A stretch of 13,734 nucleotides of DNA from BOKV01 sp041739225. GTDB taxonomy: Bacteria; Pseudomonadota; Alphaproteobacteria; Rhizobiales; Rhizobiaceae. The stretch is from assembly GCA_041739225.1 (NCBI GenBank), contig JBGSOG010000036.1:1-13734 (forward strand), read 5' to 3'. The first letter of the stretch is position 1; every line of letters begins with the position of its first letter. A model generated the notes under the pieces. It saw only the letters and a list, made by a program, of their open reading frames with translations, did not search any database and was not told the origin of the DNA. The position numbers and the translations under genes are program-made. This document shows positions 1 to 7,261 of this stretch, piece after piece.

Positions 1-528
1 GATCTGCGTCACCCGGTGCCGGAACCTGAATGCCACCAGACCCAGCTTGGCGGCTTCAAGCACGCGTTTTTCAAAAGGCGCCAAGACGCCCGGACCGGTG
101 CCCCAGGTCAGGTGAAACCTTGGCACGGAATTGCCATGCCCGTGGGCCAGCGCACCACCGCGCTCGGCCCAGCCCACCACCGGAAACCAGCGCATGCCCA
201 GCGACGCCAGCCATGGGCGCATGCCGCTCGCAGCAAATTGCAGATAGGCTTCAGCCCACAATTTCGGAAAATGGTCTTCCTTGCGGTCAAATTGCGCTGA
301 TCCGAACCAGTCCTGCCGCGCCAGTTCGAGGCTGTCACGCACTTTGAGCCGTCGCTGCTCAGGTGTATCGACCATGAACAAACCGCCCAGCGACCAGAAT
401 GCCTGCCCGCCCAGCGAGTTCTCGCCTTCCTGATCAACAATGATGACCCGCTTGTTGCGGGAAGCCAATTCACAAGCAGCGACCAGGCCTGCCAGCCCTC
501 CGCCGACAATGATGACATCTGCGTCCAT
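1..528 (-). CDS. KstD-like FAD-binding dehydrogenase, N-terminal part (cut by left edge)
   Basis: The frame starts with ATG at 528 and stays open to base 1, giving 176 residues; the rest lies outside the window. A perfect Shine-Dalgarno AAGGAGG sits 5 nt before the start. The protein opens with MDADVIIVGGGLAGL, a Rossmann FAD-binding strand with GxGxxG at residues 9-14, followed by an acidic residue at the end of the second strand (IIVDQE). It continues with GGQAFWSLGGLF and, near residues 130-146, GHGNSVPRFHLTWGTGPG. From memory these match the putative FAD-binding dehydrogenases of the fumarate reductase/3-ketosteroid dehydrogenase superfamily, usually about 550 residues long. Their physiological substrate is not established, so I give none. 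It follows the OmpA-like gene by 65 bp on the same strand, but its strong ribosome binding site suggests independent translation. Family call is firm; function is open. Confidence 0.88.
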   Translation of the reverse strand, partial: MDADVIIVGGGLAGLVAACELASRNKRVIIVDQEGENSLGGQAFWSLGGLFMVDTPEQRRLKVRDSLELARQDWFGSAQFDRKEDHFPKLWAEAYLQFAASGMRPWLASLGMRWFPVVGWAERGGALAHGHGNSVPRFHLTWGTGPGVLAPFEKRVLEAAKLGLVAFRFRHRVTQI

Positions 529-593
529 GCGATCCTCCTTGGGTGGCATTTGGCCGACAAGGCCTTCTCAAGCACCTTTGCCGGGAGGCTGCG

Positions 594-1625
594 TCATTTT
601 TCAGTGAGTTTCAATTCGATACGGCGGTTCTTGGCCCGCACTTCGTCGCTGTCGCCCGGCTCCAAAGGCTGGAACTCGGCAAATCCGGCAGCAACCAGCC
701 TTTCAGCCGGAATGCCCTGCTCGATGAAAAACTTCACAACCGCCAATGCACGAGCCTGGCTCAGTTCCCAATTGTCGGCAAATTTTCCACTGCCCGACAG
801 CGGCTTGTTGTCGGTATGGCCATCGACGCGGAGCACCCAGCCAATGTCGTCCGGGATTTCGGAACCTATCTGGATGAGCGCCTGCGCCACTTTCAGCATC
901 TGGTCCTTGCCTTCGGGATTGAGCTCTGCTGCGCCGGAAGGAAACAAAACTTCGGAGGGAAAAACGAACCGGTCGCCGACAATGCGGATGTCCGGTCGGT
1001 CCGACAGGATTTCGCGCAACCGTCCGAAAAAATCCGAGCGATAGCGGTTGAGTTCCTGCACCCGTTGTGCCAGCGCGACATTGAGCCGCTTGCCAAGGTC
1101 GGAAATCTTGGTCTGGCTCTCGCGGTCGCGGTTTTCCGAGGCATTGAGTGCGTCTTCAAGTGCTCCTATTTGACGGCGAAGGGCCGATATCTGCTGGTTC
1201 AGCAGTTCCACTTGCGACAATGCACGCTGCGACAATTGCTTCTCTTCATCAAGCTGCGACGACAAGGCCCCGATTTTCGTGTCCTGCTCGCTGGTGGTGC
1301 CCGATCCTGCCGAAAGAAGTTGCTGCAAGCGCGTCCGCTCGCTCTCGGCTTCGTTGAGCGAAGCCTGCATGTTTGCAAGATTGTCCTCGATATCCTGCTT
1401 GCCGCTACGCTCCAGCGCCAGCAACGAAGTCAACTCATCTATCTGGTCATTGAGCCGGTTGAGCACGGCATCCTTGCCGGTGATTTCCTGGCTCAGCAGG
1501 AATTGCGCCAGCACGAACACCGACAGCAGGAACATCACCGCCAACAACAATGTCGAAAGCGCGTCAACAAATCCGGGCCAGTAATCAACCCGGTGTTGTG
1601 TTCGCCTGCTACGCCCGAGCGCCAT
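594..1625 (-). CDS. MotB/OmpA-like peptidoglycan-binding protein with long coiled coil
   Basis: 343 residues. One membrane helix lies at about residues 22-44, just after VDYWPGFVDALS. Asp21 sits where MotB and related stators carry the proton-accepting aspartate. Residues about 48-195 are rich in Glu, Gln, Leu and Arg with heptad-like spacing and few Gly or Pro, so a long periplasmic coiled coil is likely. Residues about 213-343 are an OmpA/MotB peptidoglycan-binding domain with GHTDN at 269-273, LSQARA near 288 and NRR at 333-335. It lies 6 nt downstream of the MotA/ExbB-like gene and is surely its partner: an inner-membrane channel subunit anchored to the cell wall. No flagellar genes are nearby, so a role in motility is not supported; envelope maintenance is more likely, by inference. 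The family occurs widely in Hyphomicrobiales, as far as I recall, but its function is not settled. Confidence 0.88.
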   Translation of the reverse strand: MALGRSRRTQHRVDYWPGFVDALSTLLLAVMFLLSVFVLAQFLLSQEITGKDAVLNRLNDQIDELTSLLALERSGKQDIEDNLANMQASLNEAESERTRLQQLLSAGSGTTSEQDTKIGALSSQLDEEKQLSQRALSQVELLNQQISALRRQIGALEDALNASENRDRESQTKISDLGKRLNVALAQRVQELNRYRSDFFGRLREILSDRPDIRIVGDRFVFPSEVLFPSGAAELNPEGKDQMLKVAQALIQIGSEIPDDIGWVLRVDGHTDNKPLSGSGKFADNWELSQARALAVVKFFIEQGIPAERLVAAGFAEFQPLEPGDSDEVRAKNRRIELKLTEK

Positions 1626-1631
1626 GTTTCG

Positions 1632-2642
1632 TCAGCCTTGATGTTTCGAGGCGCGGTCGAAAAACGCATCAAGGCGCTTGAGCAGTTCAAGAATTTCCCG
1701 TTGCTGTTCGCCTTGCCTTGCCATTTGCTCGCGCGCCATTTGTTGTTCGCTTCGCATGTGCTGGACGAGTCCCTGAATGCCTTCCGCCAGCGTCGCCATG
1801 GCTGCGGTCGCGCGTTGTCCACCCGCAGCGCCGCCCTGCTGCATGTTTTGCGCCAGCGATTCCAGCCGCATCCGGATGTCATCGGCAGAACCGGCACCGG
1901 CACCGCTGGCAACCGACTGCTCGAAATTCATGTCGGTCACGGAAGAAAGCCAGTTTTCCAGTTCGGTATAGAAGCGGTTTTGCGCTCTGCCCGCTTGCAG
2001 GTCGAGGAAACCCAAAACCAGCGACCCTGACAATCCGAACAACGAAGACGAAAAAGCCGTTCCCATGCCTTCCAGCGGCGTTTGCAGCCCGCTTTTCAGT
2101 GCATCAAGGACATCAGCCGAATTGCCTGTTCCTGGATCAAGTGACTGGATGGTGTTGCCGATTGAACCGATTGTTTCGATCAAGCCCCAAAAAGTACCCA
2201 ACAATCCCAGAAATACCAGCAAACCTGTAAGATAGCGGGAAATATCGCGCGATTCGTCCAGCCGGTTTGCAATTGAATCAAGGATGGAACGCATCGAATT
2301 GGTAGTCAGCAGCATGTCCCGCCCCGACTGGCCCAACAATGCCTTCATCGGCGCGAGCAAAATAGGCTCTTTGACCGTGTCGAGCTCCGCGCTGCCCTGC
2401 CGGAACGAATTGACCCAGGCAACTTCCCGCATCAGGCCAAAAACCTGCATGAAAACCAGCAACATGCCGATTCCCAACACGCCGAAAATCAAGCCGTTGA
2501 GGCCAGGATTGTTGGCGAACGCGACTGCGATCTGTCTGTAAAGCACTGCCGTCAGAAAGCCGGTAATGATGAGAAAGATCACCATCGTGATCAGGTGGAC
2601 ACTCGGGCTGGACAGTCTGTGCGGATCGTAGGGCCGGGCCAA
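1632..2642 (-). CDS. MotA/TolQ/ExbB-family proton channel subunit
   Basis: 336 residues. Membrane helices are visible at about 16-36, 48-70, 137-160 and 195-215. The third carries FLGLLGTFWGLIETI and the fourth follows GMGTAFSSSLFGLSGS, the signature segments of MotA/TolQ/ExbB channels. The C-terminal tail (about 240-336) is cytoplasmic, with a Gly/Ala-rich link and then a Gln/Glu/Arg-rich helix (QQMAREQMARQGEQQ). The start is TTG: no ATG lies in frame upstream, and GGAG stands 7 nt before the TTG. The next in-frame ATG is codon 20, inside the first helix, which would delete part of the membrane segment. The gene pairs with the OmpA-like gene 6 nt downstream, so the two probably form an ion-driven complex. 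It follows the inositol monophosphatase gene by 114 bp, a stretch with no clear terminator. Confidence 0.88.
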   Translation of the reverse strand: MARPYDPHRLSSPSVHLITMVIFLIITGFLTAVLYRQIAVAFANNPGLNGLIFGVLGIGMLLVFMQVFGLMREVAWVNSFRQGSAELDTVKEPILLAPMKALLGQSGRDMLLTTNSMRSILDSIANRLDESRDISRYLTGLLVFLGLLGTFWGLIETIGSIGNTIQSLDPGTGNSADVLDALKSGLQTPLEGMGTAFSSSLFGLSGSLVLGFLDLQAGRAQNRFYTELENWLSSVTDMNFEQSVASGAGAGSADDIRMRLESLAQNMQQGGAAGGQRATAAMATLAEGIQGLVQHMRSEQQMAREQMARQGEQQREILELLKRLDAFFDRASKHQG

Positions 2643-2756
2643 AATGATTCTCCGGAACGCTGGGTGTGAAAAGCAGATTCAATGAGCCTATTGTGGCCTC
2701 ATAACACGCAGAACACAAATGCCGGGAAATCACGGAAATTTTGCGGCCAGCAGCCG

Positions 2757-3545
2757 TTACGCCGCGAAAAGCGTATCCAGCATCTTGCGGTGAATGATCT
2801 CGTTGCCGCAGGCGATGTCGCCGCTGTCCAGCATGTCATGCCCGCCTGAAAGATCAGTCACGAAGCCGCCGGCCTCGCGGATCAGAATGACGCCAGCCGC
2901 CATGTCCCAGGCGCAAAGCCCGCTTTCCCAGAACGCATCGAACCGCCCGGCTGCCACATACGCAAGGTCCAGCGCCGCAGCGCCCATGCGGCGAACACCG
3001 GAGACCTGCAACATGATGCGGCGCTGCTGCTCGAGGAACACCGAATGGCCCTTGCGGCCAAGATGGGGAATGCCGGTGGCGAAAACGCAATCGGCAAGTT
3101 CCTTGCGGGCTGCAACACGCAACCGCCGGTCGTTCATGTATGCCCCGCCACCGCGTTCTGCAGTGTACAATTCGTCGGATGCCGGGTTGTAAATCACCCC
3201 GGCAATGATCTGGCCTTCGCGCTCCAACGCAATCGAAACCGCGAACATCGGGATGCCGTGCAGAAAGTTCGTGGTTCCATCCAGCGGGTCAACAATCCAG
3301 CGATGCGCCTTGTCGCGCCCCTCGGTGGCCCCGCTTTCTTCCATCAGGAAGCTGTAGCCGGGCCGGGCTTTTTCCAACTCCACACGAATGATCTTTTCGG
3401 CGTTGCGGTCGGCGTTCGAGACAAAATCGCCCGGACCTTTTACCGAAACCTGCAGGTTCTGCACTTCACCAAAATCGCGCGACAAAGCCTTCCCGGCTTT
3501 CATCGCGGCATTGGTCATGACGGTGAGGAGTGCTGAACGTGCCAT
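2757..3545 (-). CDS. Inositol monophosphatase family protein (SuhB-like)
   Basis: 262 residues, the usual length for bacterial inositol monophosphatases. Family enzymes are Mg2+-dependent phosphatases that hydrolyse myo-inositol 1-phosphate and similar sugar or nucleotide phosphates. All metal-site motifs are present: MEES (Glu69/Glu70), WIVDPLDGTTNF (Asp86 and Asp89) and WDMAAG (Asp214). The true substrate cannot be read from sequence; inositol-1-phosphate, histidinol phosphate and 3'-phosphoadenosine phosphate are all used by relatives, and E. coli SuhB also acts in transcription antitermination. The start ATG at 3545 has AAAGG 5 nt upstream and lies 18 bp after the efp stop, so it is probably cotranscribed with efp. 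Confidence 0.93.
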   Translation of the reverse strand: MARSALLTVMTNAAMKAGKALSRDFGEVQNLQVSVKGPGDFVSNADRNAEKIIRVELEKARPGYSFLMEESGATEGRDKAHRWIVDPLDGTTNFLHGIPMFAVSIALEREGQIIAGVIYNPASDELYTAERGGGAYMNDRRLRVAARKELADCVFATGIPHLGRKGHSVFLEQQRRIMLQVSGVRRMGAAALDLAYVAAGRFDAFWESGLCAWDMAAGVILIREAGGFVTDLSGGHDMLDSGDIACGNEIIHRKMLDTLFAA

Positions 3546-3563
3546 TTTGCCTTTGCCGCCGGT

Positions 3564-4127
3564 TCAGTCTGCGCGGCGCAGATACGTGACTTCCGTCGTA
3601 TCGACGATCACGCGTTCGCCCGATGCAATGAATGGCGGCACAAGAATGCGAACACCGTTTTCAAGAATTGCAGGCTTGTATGAAGATGCCGCCGTCTGCC
3701 CTTTGACCACCGGATCAGCCTCGACAATCGCCAGCGTAACCTGCTCTGGCAAGCGGATGCCGATGGGGCGATCTTCGTGCATTTCCACTGTCACCTGCAT
3801 GCCGTCCTGCAGGAATGCGGCACGGTCGCCGACAAAATCCTTTTCCAACTGCAATTGCTCGTAACTTTCCGTGTCCATGAAAACCAGCGCTTCGCCTTCC
3901 TCATACAGGAACTGGAAGTCTTTTTGCTCCAGGCGCACCCTTTCAACGGTTTCCGAAGAGCGGAAACGTTCATTGAGCTTGGTGCCGTTGATGAGGTTTT
4001 TCAGTTCAACCTGGTTGAACGCGCCGCCTTTGCCTGGCTTGACGGCCATGGTTTTCACCGCAACCCACAGGCCGCCGTCATGCTCGATCACGTTGCCGGG
4101 TTTGATTTCGTTGCCGTTGATCTTCAT
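3564..4127 (-). CDS. efp: Elongation factor P
   Basis: 187 residues. EF-P binds ribosomes stalled at consecutive prolines and speeds peptide bond formation. The N-terminal KOW-like domain holds VKPGKGGAF; Lys33 in this loop corresponds to the lysine (Lys34 in E. coli) that is modified in many bacteria. The two following OB domains are complete and end in VTYLRRAD. The start is placed at ATG 4127 (MKINGNEIKPG), which matches the family N-terminus. An in-frame ATG 33 nt upstream would add 11 residues atypical of the family and was not used. The Shine-Dalgarno is weak (GCGGAC). No EpmA/EpmB-type modification gene is in the window, so the modification state is unknown. Confidence 0.97.
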   Translation of the reverse strand: MKINGNEIKPGNVIEHDGGLWVAVKTMAVKPGKGGAFNQVELKNLINGTKLNERFRSSETVERVRLEQKDFQFLYEEGEALVFMDTESYEQLQLEKDFVGDRAAFLQDGMQVTVEMHEDRPIGIRLPEQVTLAIVEADPVVKGQTAASSYKPAILENGVRILVPPFIASGERVIVDTTEVTYLRRAD

Positions 4128-4304
4128 GGAATTTGTCCGCAGTGTTCGCCGGGGCTGCAAAGCAGCGCAAACGCCGACAATGCCCGCTCCGGGGTGGCTC
4201 TATGCCGAATTTCCGGAATGCGCCGCCCTTGCGGTCGCGGCGTCTGTTGACCACATTTGACTTGCATAGGCAAGCCCTGTGCCTGCCAACCCAAATGCCT
4301 GGCC
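4128..4304 (-). promoter_or_regulatory. efp leader/promoter region (177 bp, no gene)
   Basis: This gap between the Sel1 gene stop and the efp start is large compared with the other spacings in the block, so a separate efp promoter here is likely by inference. Two small perfect inverted repeats are present. One is GCTGC-AAA-GCAGC at 4154-4166, close to the efp start. The other is CTTGC-ATAG-GCAAG at 4261-4274, close to the upstream stop codon. Neither is followed by a T-run in the minus direction, so they do not look like intrinsic terminators. I cannot name a convincing -35/-10 pair. Confidence 0.35.
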
Positions 4305-5273
4305 TTATTGCGATGGCCAGCGGTTGGCGCGCTCCAGCCCGGTTTGCAGTACTTTCGGCGGCTGTTTGCGGAAAAATTCCTCCAACCACGCGTCAGCCAA
4401 TCCGGCGCGCTTCGACAGCACATGCCATTTGGCCGCTTCGACCAAATCCTGTTCCGCGCCGATGCCTTGAACCAGCAGGCGCGAAAGACGGTTCTGGGCG
4501 ATCACATTGCCCGAACGCGCAGCGCGTGACATCCAGCCGAATGCCGCCTTTTCGTTGCGTTCGCCGCCTTTTCCGTTGACCAGCCATATCCCGATCTCGA
4601 CCTGCGCGGTGTCGAAGCCTGCCCTGGCAGCGGAAAGCAGCCATTTGCGGGCCTCTGCATCATCGCGGTTGGTTCCCAGACCTTCCGAATAAATCTGCGA
4701 TAGCGCATATTGCGCATCGGGAATGCCAGCCCTTGCGGCTTCCAGAAAAAAGGGCAGCGCCTCGCCAAAACCTGTCTCACCGGGCTTCTCGGCAACAATC
4801 ATCTGCGCGAGATTGAACTGGGCTGTTGGCAGGCGCGCTTTGGCCGCCTTTTCCATTAATTCACGGGCACGTGCCGGATTGCGCTCAACAAACTTGCCTT
4901 CGAGCAGTTTGATCGCATAGGCGAACTGCGCTTCCGGGTAATCCTTTTCTGCGGCAATCCCGTACCATTGAGCCGCTTCCTTCTGGTCGCGCGGAATGCC
5001 GAGCCCTTTGTCATACAACTCGGCAATAAGGGTTTGTGCTGCCGGGTCACCAGTCTGCGCCCGCTTGAGTGCCAGATCAAAAGCCGTGAGATAAAGTCCG
5101 CGCTGATATGCACCGTAGGCTTCGTCGGCTCGTGGATCAAATTCGGCAGCCGGACCGGCGCCTGGCGACACTTGTGCAGGTTGCTCTTGCGCACCGGCGC
5201 TTTGCGCCAGAAACGCGATCGCAATTGCCAGCGCAATTGCCGTTACGCTAATCCTGTTCAAAAATCGGCGCAT
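4305..5273 (-). CDS. Secreted Sel1-repeat protein
   Basis: 322 residues from ATG 5273. Residues 1-28 form a signal peptide: MRRFLNR, then a hydrophobic core rich in Ala and Ile, then a likely cleavage at AGA|Q. The mature part has about six Sel1-like repeats of 36 residues between about 76 and 291. Typical repeat ends are YDKGLGIPRDQKEAAQWY, YSEGLGTNRDDAEARKWL and LVQGIGAEQDLVEAAKWH. Such repeats form alpha/alpha solenoids used for protein contacts, so a periplasmic scaffold or adaptor role is the safest reading. The gene starts 26 bp before the end of the thiE-like gene in another frame, so translation is probably coupled; no strong Shine-Dalgarno is seen. An alternative ATG at 5291 would add six residues before the signal peptide. 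Confidence 0.85.
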   Translation of the reverse strand: MRRFLNRISVTAIALAIAIAFLAQSAGAQEQPAQVSPGAGPAAEFDPRADEAYGAYQRGLYLTAFDLALKRAQTGDPAAQTLIAELYDKGLGIPRDQKEAAQWYGIAAEKDYPEAQFAYAIKLLEGKFVERNPARARELMEKAAKARLPTAQFNLAQMIVAEKPGETGFGEALPFFLEAARAGIPDAQYALSQIYSEGLGTNRDDAEARKWLLSAARAGFDTAQVEIGIWLVNGKGGERNEKAAFGWMSRAARSGNVIAQNRLSRLLVQGIGAEQDLVEAAKWHVLSKRAGLADAWLEEFFRKQPPKVLQTGLERANRWPSQ

Positions 5274-5910
5274 GTTGATCAAGCAGCGCATTGGCGCGGC
5301 GTACGGCTTCTTGCGGACCATCGGTGCAGGAAAACACGGCAAGGCCAAGCGCGACGAATTCGGCACCGCTGGCTGCACATTCCACCACACTTTCAATCGC
5401 GCTTCCCCCCATGATCACGCACGGTATTTCGATCAGACCAGACCACCACTCAGCCATCGCAAGATTTTTCGGATGTGGCTCCGGCCGAATGTCGCCATCG
5501 GTTTTGCCGAAGAACATGAAGTCCGGATTGGCCTCACCAAATTCCAGCGCCCGGTGACGCTCCTTGGCACCACCCAAGCCTACAATTTTCTGTGGCGAAA
5601 AGCGGGCAACGATATCTTTTGCACTCTCACCCGGGGTTTCCACCAACACCCCGTCTGCGCCGCTGCGACCGACAATGCGTGTATCGCCTGCTACCAATGC
5701 GGCCGCACCTGCCGCCTGGGCGATGGGAACCAACGCCTCACAGTGCCGCAGGTAAGCAGCCTCTTCCAACCCACCCTGAACCAATACAACACTGGACACA
5801 TCGCCGCCGGCAAGTGCCTGTTCCAGTGCAGTGGCCGAATTTTCGATTGCGGGAACCACCAGGACAAGGCGGCACCGCATTTGCGGATCGGAAGGTGAAA
5901 TATCGTTCAT
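5248..5910 (-). CDS. Divergent thiamine-phosphate-synthase-like (ThiE/TenI fold) protein
   Basis: 220 residues. The order of strands fits a ThiE/TenI-type TIM barrel: RLVLVVP (14-20), SSVVLVQG (39-46), AALVAGDTRIVGRSGADGVLVET (70-92), KIVGLGG (108-114), PDFMFFGKT (129-137), PCVIMGGS (163-170) and AEFVALGLAVF (183-193). True ThiE joins HMP-PP and thiazole phosphate to make thiamine phosphate. Here the usual Q-x-R/E-K strand, the VNDD segment, the HLGQ turn and the P-T-x-TK loop are all replaced (VLVQGG, VAGDT, VLVET and GKTDGDIRPEP). I therefore call the fold with confidence but not the activity. No other thiamine gene is nearby. It is the first gene of the minus-strand block and diverges from the permease gene. 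Met11 is a possible later start. Confidence 0.75.
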   Translation of the reverse strand: MNDISPSDPQMRCRLVLVVPAIENSATALEQALAGGDVSSVVLVQGGLEEAAYLRHCEALVPIAQAAGAAALVAGDTRIVGRSGADGVLVETPGESAKDIVARFSPQKIVGLGGAKERHRALEFGEANPDFMFFGKTDGDIRPEPHPKNLAMAEWWSGLIEIPCVIMGGSAIESVVECAASGAEFVALGLAVFSCTDGPQEAVRRANALLDQHAPIFEQD

Positions 5911-5957
5911 CAGGTCTGTCCGTCGGGGAAATGGTGCGCTCCGGGCGTTCTTGGCAG

Positions 5958-5986
5958 CGATTGGGCCACGATCCGGTTTCTGTCAA
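5958..5986 (-). promoter_or_regulatory. Candidate sigma-70-type promoter for the thiE-like/Sel1 unit
   Basis: Read on the minus strand, CTTGACA contains a consensus -35 TTGACA at 5986-5981. A 17-nt spacer follows, and then CAATCG at 5963-5958 in the -10 place. The -35 and the spacing are ideal for alphaproteobacteria, but the -10 is poor. It lies about 48 nt before the ATG at 5910 and inside the 138-bp divergent gap. No matching plus-strand promoter for the permease gene stands out. Confidence 0.35.
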
Positions 5987-6048
5987 GCATTCTCGCATCT
6001 TCAACCAGGTTCGGCTATGGATCACCTGCTTCAGCCATCAGGACCCCA

Positions 6049-6804
6049 ATGCCAGCCGATCTTTTCTTCTTTTCCGTTGCCATACCTGCAGTTCTTCTCA
6101 CCGGATTGTCAAAAGGCGGCTTTGGATCGGGTATCGGCATTTTGGGGACGCCACTGATTGCGCTGGCCGTCAGCCCGGTAACAGCCGCCGCGATTTTGCT
6201 CCCGGTTTTGATCCTGATGGATGCGGTTGGCCTTTACTCCTGGCGCGGACATGTCCGTTGGAGCATCGTTCGGCAAATGATGCCCGGCGCCATTGCCGGG
6301 ACGGCCCTTGGATGGGCAACCTCTGCCATGGTTCCGGATGGCGCGGTTCGCATTCTGGTGGGTGCCATCGCGATCATATTCGCCTTGCTGCAGGCTTTTG
6401 CAGACTGGAAGCAAAGCAATCCGCAGCCGGAAAGCCAGATCAAGGCAAATTTTTGGGGCGCCCTGGCGGGCTATACTTCGTTTGTCGCACATGCAGGCGG
6501 GCCGCCGTTTCAGGCTTACACACTGGCGTTGCAAACCGACAAACTCACCTTCTCCGGCACTGCGGCGGTCTTTTTCGCCATCATCAACCTTGTGAAAGTC
6601 GTACCATACCTGGCGCTCGGACAGTTCACCGCAGACAATTTGCTGCTGTCTGCAGCACTGACGCCGTTTGCCGCGTTTGGCGTATTGGCCGGCGTCTGGC
6701 TGGTTCACCGGGTGTCGCAACGAGCCTTCAACATGACAACTCAGATTGCCATGTTGCTCGTAGGCACCAAACTGGTGTGGGACGGCATTTCAGTTCTGGT
6801 CTGA
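6049..6804 (+). CDS. TauE/SafE (DUF81) family membrane permease
   Basis: 251 residues, very hydrophobic, about eight membrane segments in two similar halves. The N-terminal half has GLSKGGFGSGIGILGTPL (residues 19-36), the typical first re-entrant motif of the family. The second half has the equivalent VAHAGGPPFQAY (146-157). Family members are proposed exporters or importers of sulfite, sulfoacetate, taurine-derived or other organosulfur and small anions. The substrate here cannot be told, since no sulfur-metabolism gene is adjacent. The ATG at 6049 has AGGA about 7 nt upstream. The gene stands alone on the plus strand, diverging from the thiE-like gene and converging with the DUF465 gene, whose stop lies 22 bp away. 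Confidence 0.88.
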   Translation: MPADLFFFSVAIPAVLLTGLSKGGFGSGIGILGTPLIALAVSPVTAAAILLPVLILMDAVGLYSWRGHVRWSIVRQMMPGAIAGTALGWATSAMVPDGAVRILVGAIAIIFALLQAFADWKQSNPQPESQIKANFWGALAGYTSFVAHAGGPPFQAYTLALQTDKLTFSGTAAVFFAIINLVKVVPYLALGQFTADNLLLSAALTPFAAFGVLAGVWLVHRVSQRAFNMTTQIAMLLVGTKLVWDGISVLV

Positions 6805-6826
6805 TGCCGCAAAGGCCAAATTGTGG

Positions 6827-7018
6827 TCAGTGAGTATTGACCCCAATCGCAGATCCTTGTCGAAGTCGTTGCAACCGGTCCCTGATAACGAGCTTTTGCC
6901 GCTTGAGATCGGCAATTTCAACATCGTTCGCGCTGGGATGCGCCATCACCTTTTCCAGCGTCTGCTCCAGTTCATGGTGCTTCTGCTCGAGCTGGCGAAT
7001 GTGCGAATCAAGGGCCAT
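6827..7018 (-). CDS. DUF465 / YdcH-family small coiled-coil protein (copy 1)
   Basis: 63 residues from ATG 7018, with GGAGG 6 nt upstream on the minus strand. It shows the family pattern: a first helix (SHIRQLEQKHHELEQTLEKV), a turn AHPSANDVEI, and a second Lys/Arg-rich helix (ADLKRQKLVIRDRLQRLR). These cytoplasmic helical hairpins are common in alphaproteobacteria and have no firm function. An in-frame ATG further upstream (7162) would add 48 residues unlike the family and is rejected. TATACA at 7104-7099 could be a -10 element about 80 nt upstream, but no good -35 goes with it. The gene converges with the permease gene and diverges from the second DUF465 gene. Confidence 0.85.
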   Translation of the reverse strand: MALDSHIRQLEQKHHELEQTLEKVMAHPSANDVEIADLKRQKLVIRDRLQRLRQGSAIGVNTH

Positions 7019-7261
7019 GTCAAACCTCCATTGCACTTTTATGACAAGATGATGAGACCATGATTTGCCGCACTTGTCCAACCGCATTTGCTTCAAAGTG
7101 TATAAGCACTCGCGCATTGCGTGTATTTCTGTGGAAACCGGGGATTGGACCGTGTTCGGCAAACCGCAGCATCATTTTCAATGGTTGACAATGATGCATT
7201 GCGTTTCCCGGCAAACCATTTCAATCTGCCGCCAAACGCCGGGAGGGGTCGGATTTCTCAG

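Noticed and set aside
543..2030. A 495-codon open frame on the plus strand opposite the channel pair.
   Set aside because: It runs antisense across two well-supported genes, has the composition expected of a mirror frame in GC-rich coding DNA, shows no recognisable motif and crosses a gene boundary.
594..2642. A Zorya-type phage defence locus (ZorA/ZorB are MotA/MotB-like).
   Set aside because: Only the channel pair is present. No ZorC, ZorD helicase or ZorE nuclease flanks it; the neighbours are inositol monophosphatase, efp and a flavin dehydrogenase, a housekeeping setting.
2643..2756. A terminator between the inositol monophosphatase gene and the channel pair.
   Set aside because: The best stem (CGGC/GCCG just behind the stop codon) is 4 bp and is followed by A-rich bases with only a short T-run later; not convincing.
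5592..6833. A 413-codon plus-strand open frame spanning the divergent gap and the permease gene.
   Set aside because: It is an off-frame shadow of the ThiE-like gene and the permease; the permease frame itself has clear membrane segments and family motifs.
7185..7213. A consensus TTGACA (7185-7190) as -35 of a promoter for the DUF465-purE-purK unit.
   Set aside because: No acceptable -10 is found at 16-18 nt spacing (the bases are CCGGCA or its neighbours), so I do not call a promoter.
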